A DNA stretch of 64,000 bases from Sphingopyxis witflariensis (GTDB lineage: Bacteria > Pseudomonadota > Alphaproteobacteria > Sphingomonadales > Sphingomonadaceae): contig NZ_NISJ01000013.1 in NCBI RefSeq assembly GCF_002205635.1, positions 55,136 to 119,135 on the forward strand, written 5' to 3'. Position numbers and translations under genes: made by a program. Below, piece by piece: positions 34,022 to 42,246 of this stretch (its first letter is position 1; each line of letters starts with the position of its first letter). The notes below the pieces were generated by a model. The model saw nothing but the letters and a program-made list of their open reading frames with translations. It was not told the DNA's origin and ran no database searches.

Positions 34022-36970
34022 ATGGCCGTCATGGCAATCTTCCATCTCTCCGTCAAAGTCATCAGCCGCGCTGCGGGCCGCAGCGCTGTCGCGGCTGCCG
34101 CCTATCGTTCGGCCGAGCGGCTGCACGATGAGCGGCTCGACCGCGCGCATGACTTCACGAACAAGTCAGGCGTAGTGCATTCCGAGGTGATGCTGCCCGC
34201 GGACTCGCGGACGGAGTGGGGTAACCGCGAGCAACTCTGGAATGATATCGAAGCGGCCGAGAGGCGCAAGGACGCGCAGCTCGCGCGCGAGGTCGAGTTC
34301 GCTATCCCCCGCGAGCTGAACCAGGCGCAAGGTATCGAGCTCGCGCGTGACTTCGTGCAGCGCGAGTTTGTCGATCAGGGCATGATCGCCGACCTCAACG
34401 TCCATTGGGACATCGGCGCCGACGGGCTTGCCAAACCGCACGCGCATGTCATGCTGACAATGCGCGAGATCGTCGTGGACGAAGACGGCGAAGCCGGGTT
34501 CGGCACCAAGGTCCGCGATTGGAACCGTACCGAGCTTGTCGAGCAATGGCGCGAGCGCTGGGCCGATCATGTCAACGAGCGGCTCGCAGACCTCGACGTC
34601 GATGCGCGCGTCGATCAGCGGTCGCTCGAAGCACAGGGTATCAACCTCGAACCGCAGGACAAGATCGGCGCCGCTGCGTCGCGCATGGAAGGGCGCGGCC
34701 TGGAGGCCGAACGGATTGAGGACCATCGCGAGATCGCGGGGCGCAACGGCGCGCGGATCATCGCCGACCCGCGCGTCGCGCTAGACGCGATCACTCATGT
34801 CCAAGCGACCTTTACCGACCGCGACCTGGCGATGTTTGCGCATCGCCACAGCGACGGGCGCGACCAGTTCGACGAAGTGATGTCGGCGGTAAAGGGATCG
34901 CCCCATCTGATCGCGCTTGGCAAGGACGGGCGCGGCGCAGACCGGTTCACATCGCGAGACATGATCGACACCGAACATCGGTTGCAACAGGCGTCCGACA
35001 GGCTGGCCGGTCGGCATCATCAGAGCGTCCCGGCGACATCTATGCAGGGAGCAATCGACATCGCCGGGACTACCGGCCTGACTCTGGGTCGCGAGCAACA
35101 GGCGGCGCTGGCGCATATAACCGGAACGCAAGGACTTGCGATCGTCGTCGGCTATGCCGGAACCGGCAAAAGCGCGATGCTCGGCGTCGCGCGCGAGGCT
35201 TGGGAGAATGCCGGACTGGAGGTACGCGGCGCCGCGCTTTCGGGCATCGCCGCCGAAGGTTTGGAGAATGGTTCGGGCATCGCCTCGCGCACGATCGCCA
35301 GCCTCGAACATGGCTGGTCGCAGGGTCGCGATCTTCTCACCTCGCGCGATGTGCTTGTCATCGACGAGGCCGGGATGGTCGGTACGCGCCAGATGGAGCG
35401 CGTGCTGTCGCACGCCGCCGACGCCGGCGCCAAGGTCGTGCTCGTCGGCGATCCGCAACAGCTGCAATCGATCGAGGCGGGCGCGGCGTTCCGCTCGTTG
35501 CACGAGCGGCATGGCGGCGCCGAGATCGGTGAGGTCCGGCGCCAGCATGCGGGCTGGCAGCGCGAAGCGACACGCGAACTTGCCACCGGGCGCACCGGCG
35601 ATGCTATCCGCGCCTATGACGAGGCGGGCATGGTGCATGCCGCTGCGACCCGAGAGGAAGCGCGTGCGGAGCTTGTCGAGCGCTGGGATCGCGACCGGCA
35701 GGCGAGCCCCCGCGCCAGCCGGATCATTCTTACCCACACCAATGACGAGGTTCGGTCGCTGAACGACGTGGCTCGCGAGCGGATGCGCGCGAGCGGCGAT
35801 CTTGGTGGCGATGTTGCGTTCAAGGTCGAGCGTGGTGATCGGAGCTTTGCCCCAGGCGACCGCGTCATGTTCCTGCGCAATGAGCGCAGCTTGGAGGTGA
35901 AGAACGGCACGCTCGGCACGATCGAGCGCGTCACCGAACACCATATCGCCGTGCGCACCGATGATGCCCGCCGCGTCGCGTTCGACGTCAAAGATTACCG
36001 TGACCTCGATCACGGCTATGCCGCTACGATCCACAAGGCGCAGGGCATGACGGTCGATCGCACCCACGTGCTCGCGACACCCGGCATGGACAGTCACGGG
36101 ACCTATGTTGCGATGTCGCGCCACCGCGACGGCGTCGCTATCCATTATGGCCGGGATGACTTTGCCAATCAGGGCAAGCTTGTGCGCACCCTGTCGCGCG
36201 AGCGCGCCAAGGATATGGTGAGCGACTATACCCGCGCCGATACTGCACGCGCGTTCGCCGAGCGGCGCGGCATAACCATCCGCGAGCGCGTCGCCGAGAC
36301 GCTGACTCGAGCCCGCCGTGAAATCGCGAAGCAGGTGCCTGAGAAGGCGCGAAGCATCTTCGCCGGGTTCAAACCGACGGTGCAGCGCGCCAGCATCGAG
36401 CCGCGTGATACGCCGCGAACGAACGATAGGCAGCGCGCGATCGAACGCTATGCGCGTGCTCAGGCCGACATCGACCGCATGACGGTAAAGGGTCTGCCGA
36501 TGCTCGCCCATCAGCGCGAGGCACTGGACAAGGCCGGAGCCGAACTCGAAGCTCTCCGTCCGCACGGGAGAACCGACTTGGCGTCGGCGTTCGAACGCCA
36601 GCCCGAGCTGGTCGGATCCGCATCGCGCGGCAACAGCCAGGCTGCAATCCGCGCGATGCAGCTTGAATCCGAAATCCGGATCGACCCCGCTAAACGCGCC
36701 GACCGGTTCACCGAAAGCTGGCAGCGGCTGCATCAGCAGCGCGCTGCGCTGTCCAAGGGCGGCGACCACAGCGCCGCGCGCAAGATCGGCGGTCAGATGG
36801 GGGCGATGGCGAAGAGCCTTGAACGCGACGCGCAGGTCGAATCGATCCTACGCGGCCGCAAAATGTCGCTTGGCATCGATCCGCGCTCGGTGCGGTCGGT
36901 CGGACAGGATCTGGCTGAGATCGCAGTGCTCGGCCGCAGCCGTTCGCGCGGCATCGGGATAGGCATGTAG
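34022..36970 (+). CDS. traA: TraA conjugative relaxase-helicase (MOBQ, Ti type)
   Basis: A 982-residue protein. The N-terminal MobA/MobL relaxase domain has AIFHLSVKVISRAAGRSAVAAAAYR (Tyr28 is the probable nicking residue) and the metal-binding histidines at VHWDIG and KPHAHVML (His129, 140, 142). The helicase domain has Walker A GYAGTGKS (377-384), Walker B VLVIDEAGMVG (444-454) and later helicase motifs (GYAATIHKAQGMTVD). GAGGTG (34009-34014) is 7 nt before the ATG at 34022; 34031 is an alternative start. It nicks oriT and unwinds DNA for transfer, but no mating-pair genes are present. Confidence 0.93.
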   Translation: MAVMAIFHLSVKVISRAAGRSAVAAAAYRSAERLHDERLDRAHDFTNKSGVVHSEVMLPADSRTEWGNREQLWNDIEAAERRKDAQLAREVEFAIPRELNQAQGIELARDFVQREFVDQGMIADLNVHWDIGADGLAKPHAHVMLTMREIVVDEDGEAGFGTKVRDWNRTELVEQWRERWADHVNERLADLDVDARVDQRSLEAQGINLEPQDKIGAAASRMEGRGLEAERIEDHREIAGRNGARIIADPRVALDAITHVQATFTDRDLAMFAHRHSDGRDQFDEVMSAVKGSPHLIALGKDGRGADRFTSRDMIDTEHRLQQASDRLAGRHHQSVPATSMQGAIDIAGTTGLTLGREQQAALAHITGTQGLAIVVGYAGTGKSAMLGVAREAWENAGLEVRGAALSGIAAEGLENGSGIASRTIASLEHGWSQGRDLLTSRDVLVIDEAGMVGTRQMERVLSHAADAGAKVVLVGDPQQLQSIEAGAAFRSLHERHGGAEIGEVRRQHAGWQREATRELATGRTGDAIRAYDEAGMVHAAATREEARAELVERWDRDRQASPRASRIILTHTNDEVRSLNDVARERMRASGDLGGDVAFKVERGDRSFAPGDRVMFLRNERSLEVKNGTLGTIERVTEHHIAVRTDDARRVAFDVKDYRDLDHGYAATIHKAQGMTVDRTHVLATPGMDSHGTYVAMSRHRDGVAIHYGRDDFANQGKLVRTLSRERAKDMVSDYTRADTARAFAERRGITIRERVAETLTRARREIAKQVPEKARSIFAGFKPTVQRASIEPRDTPRTNDRQRAIERYARAQADIDRMTVKGLPMLAHQREALDKAGAELEALRPHGRTDLASAFERQPELVGSASRGNSQAAIRAMQLESEIRIDPAKRADRFTESWQRLHQQRAALSKGGDHSAARKIGGQMGAMAKSLERDAQVESILRGRKMSLGIDPRSVRSVGQDLAEIAVLGRSRSRGIGIGM

Positions 36971-36977
36971 GAGAAGA

Positions 36978-37679
36978 ATGATGGCGAATAAACGTGAACC
37001 GGCAGAAGCTGTCGATCCTGCGACAGCGGCGTTCGCGCGGCTCGAAGGTGAAATCGCGCTGTTGCGCCGCGGGGTAGAAAATCTCGCCGCCGAAAAAGCC
37101 AGCATCGAAATCCCGGATTACAGCACGACACTTGGCGAGATGGCGCAAAGTCTTGATGAAGTTAACGAGACCCTGGCTTCGATCGCAGAGAATCCCGCGA
37201 TGATCATGACACCGGAGGACATGGCGCAGCGGATCGATCGGGCGGCGCGATCTGGGCGTCAGTCGGATCGCGAGCAGATTACCGCCGCCGAGAACCGCTA
37301 CGATCATGCGATGCGCGCGCTGACGAAGGTGGCGGCGTCGGCCGTGTCCGCCAGCGCTCAACGTGAGCAAATGAAATGGGCTGCGGGCGGCGGCGTGGTC
37401 GCAGGCTGCCTGCTATGGGCAATCCTGCCAGGACCGCTCGCACGCTCGCTGCCTGAAAACTGGCATTTACCAGAGAAAATAGCGACACGCGCGTTGGGCG
37501 AGCCGTCGGCACGGGAAGCTGGAGCGAGGTTGCTCCGTGTCGGGAGCCCCGAGGCATGGGGCGCGCTTTCCGACGCCGCTGAAATGCGGCATCTGAACCG
37601 CGACACGATCGCGCACTGCGAAAAGGCCGCTGCAAAGTCGAAGCGAACGGTCCATTGTAGATTGAAGATTGCCCCGTGA
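36978..37679 (+). CDS. DUF6118-like protein linked to TraA
   Basis: A 233-residue protein starting 7 nt after traA. An N-terminal coiled coil (DPATAAFARLEGEIALLRRGVENL, then TTLGEMAQSLDEVNETL) is followed by one TM (WAAGGGVVAGCLLWAIL, about residues 134-150) and a periplasmic tail with two Cys. It resembles the DUF6118 proteins found just after TraA relaxases in sphingomonad elements. The function is unknown; the membrane anchor suggests a link between relaxosome and membrane. Confidence 0.72.
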   Translation: MMANKREPAEAVDPATAAFARLEGEIALLRRGVENLAAEKASIEIPDYSTTLGEMAQSLDEVNETLASIAENPAMIMTPEDMAQRIDRAARSGRQSDREQITAAENRYDHAMRALTKVAASAVSASAQREQMKWAAGGGVVAGCLLWAILPGPLARSLPENWHLPEKIATRALGEPSAREAGARLLRVGSPEAWGALSDAAEMRHLNRDTIAHCEKAAAKSKRTVHCRLKIAP

Positions 37680-37977
37680 AGTCACGTGATTGAGATTTTC
37701 TCGCACCCCGGCACCAGGTTGTAGGTAAGAACTGCAACGTAGTTTGCCAACCGAAACCTAACACTTAGCCGTTGCGCCAGAGAACCAAGGTTCACTGCCA
37801 AGTATACTGGGTCAAAAAGTCGGAAATAGCGCCCGCACGTTGGCGTTGGCTTGAACAAGCTGCTCTCGATTCGCGAGGTTAGCTACAATTCGTCAATTGC
37901 CGAACAGCGCGGCCGCCGCGCATCCCTGCTTCCGACAATCCGGGACGACACCATGGTTATTCGGCAGGAGACATGCA
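37680..37977. other. Intergenic junction between tra genes and catabolic operon
   Basis: 298 bp, noticeably less GC-rich than its surroundings. No ORF of note and no clear terminator after DUF6118 were seen. It must contain the promoter of the ADH-SDR-ligase operon, and is a candidate junction between two pieces of imported DNA. Confidence 0.5.
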
Positions 37978-39057
37978 TTGCACGCTTTGATCTATCGTGA
38001 TGGCAGAATGCGCGTCGGGGAGATCGACGATCCGCGCCCCGCGGCAGGGCAGGCCCTTGTCAAAACGCTGGCCTGCGGTATCTGCGGGTCTGACCTGCAT
38101 TTCGTCCATCACGCCCACCATGTCGTGGAAACAAGCTCCCGGATCGGCGGCGGCTTTCCGATCGATCTGGGCCGTGACATCGTGCTGGGTCATGAATTCT
38201 GCGGCGAGATCGTGGAACGAGGGCGAGGCCCTAACGCCCTCGCAGCCGGGACCCGGGTCTGCTCCATTCCCTTCACCCATGCAGACGGATCCGGTCAGTC
38301 GCTAGGTTTTTCCGCGGATCGGCCCGGCGGATATGGTCAGTATATGGTTTTGAACGAGAGAAATCTGGTTCCCGTTCCCAACGGCCTGTCCGCAGAACAT
38401 GCGGCGCTCACCGAACCGATGGCGGTCGGATTGCACGCGGTGAACCGCGCAAGGCTTCTGCCCGAGGACGTCGCGCTGGTGATCGGTTGTGGTCCGATAG
38501 GGCTGGCGATCATCGCAGCACTGAAAATTCAAGGGATCAGCGACATCGTTGCCGCTGATTTCAGTGCAAGCCGTAGAAGGGTCGCCGAAGCGATGGGCGC
38601 GACGCTGGTCGTCGATCCCGCAACCGTCTCACCTTATGCATCGTGGGCTGCGGTCGCCTACCCGCAAGGATATCAACCCGGCAGTCTAGACGCCTTTTTG
38701 AAAGTCGGACCGCAACCCCGTCCTTCGGTCATTTTCGAATGTGTTGGAGTGCCTGGCATGCTCCAGAAAGTGTTCGAAGGCGCCTTGGCCGGCACACGGA
38801 TCGTCGTCGTTGGCGTGTGCATGGAGCCCGACCGGTTCGAGCCCCTGTTCCCACTGAACAAGGAAAATGACGTAATTTTCTGCTTTTATTACAGCGGCGA
38901 GGAATATGCCCGCTCGCTGCACAACATCGCAGAGGGGTTGATTGACGTCGCCCCAATGACGAGCCGCACCGTAGGCCTGAACGAGGCAACGGACGCTTTC
39001 GCCGCGCTGGAATCTGGCGCCGAAGATATCAAGATCATTGTGGACCCATGGAAATGA
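37978..39057 (+). CDS. Zinc-dependent alcohol dehydrogenase (MDR family)
   Basis: A 359-residue dehydrogenase: CGICGSDLHFVHH and GHEFCGEIVERG (catalytic zinc), GGYGQYMVLNERNLVPVPNGL, and the NAD(P) motif VIGCGPIGLAII. The four-cysteine structural-zinc lobe of classical ADHs is missing. AGGAG (37966-37970) stands 7 nt before a TTG at 37978, which gives the family-like start LHALIYRDGRMRVGE, so I use TTG rather than the ATG at 37897. It overlaps the following SDR gene by 10 nt. The probable role is oxidation of a secondary alcohol in the catabolic cluster; the substrate is unknown. Confidence 0.85.
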   Translation: MHALIYRDGRMRVGEIDDPRPAAGQALVKTLACGICGSDLHFVHHAHHVVETSSRIGGGFPIDLGRDIVLGHEFCGEIVERGRGPNALAAGTRVCSIPFTHADGSGQSLGFSADRPGGYGQYMVLNERNLVPVPNGLSAEHAALTEPMAVGLHAVNRARLLPEDVALVIGCGPIGLAIIAALKIQGISDIVAADFSASRRRVAEAMGATLVVDPATVSPYASWAAVAYPQGYQPGSLDAFLKVGPQPRPSVIFECVGVPGMLQKVFEGALAGTRIVVVGVCMEPDRFEPLFPLNKENDVIFCFYYSGEEYARSLHNIAEGLIDVAPMTSRTVGLNEATDAFAALESGAEDIKIIVDPWK

Positions 39058-39776
39058 CATTTCAGGATAATATGCTGCGCGGCCAAGTGGCGATCGTTAC
39101 CGGGGGAACGTCGGGCATCGGCTTAGCAACGGTACGGTGTCTGGCCGCACTCGGCGTGACAGTCACGGCGGTCGGGATCGGCATCGACCGTCAACTTGCC
39201 ATTCACGGCGTGGCTTTTCGGGAGTTGGACGTGACCGATGCGGCGGCGATGGCTGACTTGATCGCCGATTTCGACCGGCTGGACATATTGGTCAATGCGG
39301 CGGGGATAGGCGTTCGCTTCGACGAACATGACGCGGCGGTGTTCGAACGGGTGATCGCGGTGAACCTGACCGCGCCGCTGCGCCTATCGACGCTCGCAAG
39401 GCCGGTTATGGCGCGATCGGGCGGCGGATCGATCATCAACCTCTCATCGATGTATGCGACTTTCGGAAATCAGGATGCCCCGGGCTACGCCAGCAGTAAG
39501 GGCGGCATCGATCAGCTCACACGATCGTTGGCGCTCGCCTATGCCGAGGACGGCATCCGGGTGAATGCGGTAGCCCCCGGCTGGATCGACACCGCAATGC
39601 TGGCGCCGCTGAAGGCCGAGGAAGATATCGCTACTGCCGTCCTGACCCGCACGCCAATGGGGCGCTTTGGCGAACCAGACGAAGTGGCCGACGTGATCGC
39701 CTTTCTCTGTTCGCCCGCCGCCCGGTTCGTCAACGGCGTCACCTTGCCCGTCGACGGCGGATATCTGTGCGCATGA
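39048..39776 (+). CDS. Short-chain dehydrogenase/reductase (classical SDR)
   Basis: A 242-residue classical SDR. The cofactor motif is VTGGTSGIG (residues 18-26), LVNAAGIG is the NAG-type motif, and the catalytic Ser-Tyr-Lys lies in IINLSSMYATF and GYASSKGG. The C-terminus FVNGVTLPVDGGYLCA is typical. It is translationally coupled to both neighbours (10-nt overlap before, ATGA overlap after), so the three enzymes should be made together. Confidence 0.92.
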   Translation: MEMTFQDNMLRGQVAIVTGGTSGIGLATVRCLAALGVTVTAVGIGIDRQLAIHGVAFRELDVTDAAAMADLIADFDRLDILVNAAGIGVRFDEHDAAVFERVIAVNLTAPLRLSTLARPVMARSGGGSIINLSSMYATFGNQDAPGYASSKGGIDQLTRSLALAYAEDGIRVNAVAPGWIDTAMLAPLKAEEDIATAVLTRTPMGRFGEPDEVADVIAFLCSPAARFVNGVTLPVDGGYLCA

Positions 39777-41305
39777 CCTTTGCGCATCCGTGTTTCCACG
39801 CGCAGGCTTTGCCGGACAAGCCCGCGCTGATCATGGCCGAGACCGGTGAAATCACAACCTATAGCCAACTGGACAAGCGCTCCAATCAAGGGGCGCACCT
39901 GCTGCGCAAGATGGGGTTGCAACACGGCGACATGCTGGCGATCTGCATGGACAATGACCCCCGCAGCATCGAAGTCATCTGGGCCGCTCAGCGCTCAGGA
40001 TTATACTATGTCGGCATATCGACACGGCTAGCCACAGCGGAGATCGCGCATATCCTGGAGGATAGCGGCGCAAAGGCGGTCATCTACTCCCCGCGCCTTT
40101 GCGAACAGATCGACGCCGCCTGTGCTATGATCCCCGCCCGTCCGATCGCCATGGCGTGCGGCGGCGACCAGCCCGCTTTTGAAGCGTCGCGCCGGATGCT
40201 ACCTGAAACCCCGATCGCCGACGAAGCGCCTGGGCGCGACATGCTCTACTCGTCAGGCACCACCGGGCGCCCGAAAGGGATCAAGCCGCCCCTCGGTGAA
40301 GGCCATATCGGCGACGAGCTGGTGGTCACGACGCTCGCGCGAACCTTGTTCGGATTGAACGAGGACAGCGTTTTTCTGTCCCCGGCTCCCCTGTATCACG
40401 CGGCGCCTCTTCGCTTTGTACTTGCGGCGCAGCAGTTGGGTGGAACAGCCGTTGTGATGGAGAAGTTCGATCCGCTGGCGTCCCTCGACGCGATCGAACG
40501 CTATCGCGTCACCCACGCGCAGTGGGTCCCCACCCACTTCGTGCGGATGCTGAAACTGTCCGATGCAGAGCGCGATCGCCACGACCTGTCATCGTTGCGC
40601 TGCGCTTTCCACGCCGCCGCGCCGTGCCCGGTCGAAATCAAGCAGCACATGCTGCAGTGGTGGGGACCGATCGTTCACGAATATTATGCCTCGACCGAAA
40701 CCATCGGCATGACATCGGTGACGCCCCAGGAATGGTTGGAACGCCCGGGAACCGTTGGCCGCGCCAGCCTCGGCGAATTGCATATCTGCGACGATGCGGG
40801 CCATGAACTGCCCCCGCCTCAGGAAGGCACTGTCTATTTCTCCGGCGGGCCGCCGCTGTCCTATCACAACGACCCTGACAAGACCCGCGAGGCGCACAAC
40901 TCCCAGGGTTGGGCCACCGTCGGTGATGTGGGCTGGGTCGATGAGGATGGCTATCTCTACCTGACCGACCGCAAGAGTTTCCTGATCATATCGGGCGGGG
41001 TCAACATTTTCCCCCAAGAGGTCGAGAACGCCTTGATCGAACACCCTGCGGTTGCCGATGCCGCCGTCGTCGGCGCACCCGATGCCGACATGGGGGAACG
41101 GGTCGTCGCCGTCGTCCAACCTGCCGACTGGTCACGCGCAGGACCAGCCCTGCAAGTCGAGTTGCTCGCGCATCTCGCGGAGCGCATCGCAAAGATCAAA
41201 TTGCCCAAGGACATCCTGTTTCGGGAAACGCTGCCTCGCGAACCGACCGGAAAACTTCTGAAGCGCAAGATACGCGACGAACTCGCTGCCGCAGCCCACA
41301 GCTAA
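39773..41305 (+). CDS. AMP-binding acyl-CoA synthetase / ligase
   Basis: A 510-residue ANL-superfamily enzyme: P-loop DMLYSSGTTGRPKGI, HEYYASTETIGMTSV, GDVGWVDEDGYLYLTDRKSFLIISGG, and the C-terminal catalytic Lys in PTGKLLKRKIRD. It activates a carboxylic acid to its CoA thioester via an acyl-adenylate. The ATG at 39773 lies within the SDR stop (ATGA); a GTG at 39767 is also in frame. As the last gene of the operon it probably activates the acid product of the pathway. Confidence 0.92.
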   Translation: MTFAHPCFHAQALPDKPALIMAETGEITTYSQLDKRSNQGAHLLRKMGLQHGDMLAICMDNDPRSIEVIWAAQRSGLYYVGISTRLATAEIAHILEDSGAKAVIYSPRLCEQIDAACAMIPARPIAMACGGDQPAFEASRRMLPETPIADEAPGRDMLYSSGTTGRPKGIKPPLGEGHIGDELVVTTLARTLFGLNEDSVFLSPAPLYHAAPLRFVLAAQQLGGTAVVMEKFDPLASLDAIERYRVTHAQWVPTHFVRMLKLSDAERDRHDLSSLRCAFHAAAPCPVEIKQHMLQWWGPIVHEYYASTETIGMTSVTPQEWLERPGTVGRASLGELHICDDAGHELPPPQEGTVYFSGGPPLSYHNDPDKTREAHNSQGWATVGDVGWVDEDGYLYLTDRKSFLIISGGVNIFPQEVENALIEHPAVADAAVVGAPDADMGERVVAVVQPADWSRAGPALQVELLAHLAERIAKIKLPKDILFRETLPREPTGKLLKRKIRDELAAAAHS

Positions 41306-41324
41306 GACTGGCCGACGGACATAC

Positions 41325-41350
41325 CCCGGCGGATCAGTTGATCAGCCGGG
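41325..41350. terminator. Dyad between the converging ligase and luxR genes
   Basis: CCCGGC-g-GATCA-gt-TGATC-a-GCCGGG is a near-perfect dyad that covers the last codons and stop of luxR, 20 nt after the ligase stop. There is no T-run on either strand. It may terminate or slow polymerases from both sides. Confidence 0.5.
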
Positions 41351-42080
41351 TCAGTTCGGTCCGATTGTGGATGCCAAGCTTGCTGTAGATGCGCCGCAGA
41401 TGGTTATCGACGGTGAACTTGGACAGGCACATCCTGTAAGCGACTTCCTTGGTTTGGCAGCCAAGCACGACGTGGCGCGCGACCTCCAGCTCCCGAGCCG
41501 ACAGCACGTCGAGCGCCGAGGCGGGCGCCGGCTCTTCGGGTTCCAGAACGCTACGCAAACCGAGCAGCCCGGCATTGCTTTTGATCGCGCCAGTGAGCAG
41601 GTGCGTACACATCATATTATGCATGTTGTACGACGTTTCCTGAAGCAGCTGACGCGGCGGCGGCGCAGCATAGGTGCGATCGGAATCGCGTAGGAACGCT
41701 GCGACCAAATAGATGCCCTTGCGCAGTCGGCGGACCGATACGCCCTCCACCTGCAGACAGAAACGTTCGATATGATACCGCCATGCCGGCGCGTTGACGG
41801 CCTTGGCCCAGATGCGCGGATCGTCAAGACTGAGCAGGGCTTCGTCTTCGAGCAGTTCCGGCATCTCCTTGACCTCGATGGAGGTGAACGGATCTTCCAG
41901 ATGCACCCCACCTTCGCGGTAGGACCAATTTGCCTCCGCCGGGATGCTGAACTCGGCGATCTGCATCATCTTCTGGTCGGCACGGCTGCGGTCCACGACC
42001 TGTAGGGTCACGGCCTTGAGATCGTGCTGCTGCGCCACGGTCTCGCTATAGTTTTTCAGGTCAGCGATCAGATCAGCCAT
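41334..42080 (-). CDS. LuxR family HTH transcriptional regulator
   Basis: A 248-residue regulator. The C-terminal about 65 residues are a clear LuxR HTH (LSARELEVARHVVLGCQTKEVAYRMCLSKFTVDNHLRRIYSKLGIHNRTEL). The N-terminal about 180 residues match no sensor domain I recognise. No phospho-receiver Asp site or autoinducer signature (WxxxY...D) is seen, so it may bind a pathway metabolite. It follows the TonB receptor gene on the same strand and probably regulates this catabolic cluster. Confidence 0.85.
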   Translation of the reverse strand: MADLIADLKNYSETVAQQHDLKAVTLQVVDRSRADQKMMQIAEFSIPAEANWSYREGGVHLEDPFTSIEVKEMPELLEDEALLSLDDPRIWAKAVNAPAWRYHIERFCLQVEGVSVRRLRKGIYLVAAFLRDSDRTYAAPPPRQLLQETSYNMHNMMCTHLLTGAIKSNAGLLGLRSVLEPEEPAPASALDVLSARELEVARHVVLGCQTKEVAYRMCLSKFTVDNHLRRIYSKLGIHNRTELTRLIN

Positions 42081-42246
42081 TATGCGGCTCCAATCCCTTA
42101 TCTATCCTCACCCATCATTTGTACCGCGAAGCTAGCGTTTCTGCGGGCGCGTGTCCATCCGGGAACACATAGGACCCGTCACACTGCAAACGCAAATCAC
42201 GCCGGATGGCAAAGCGACCGGCGTGACTCGACGCGGGTGTTTGGCC

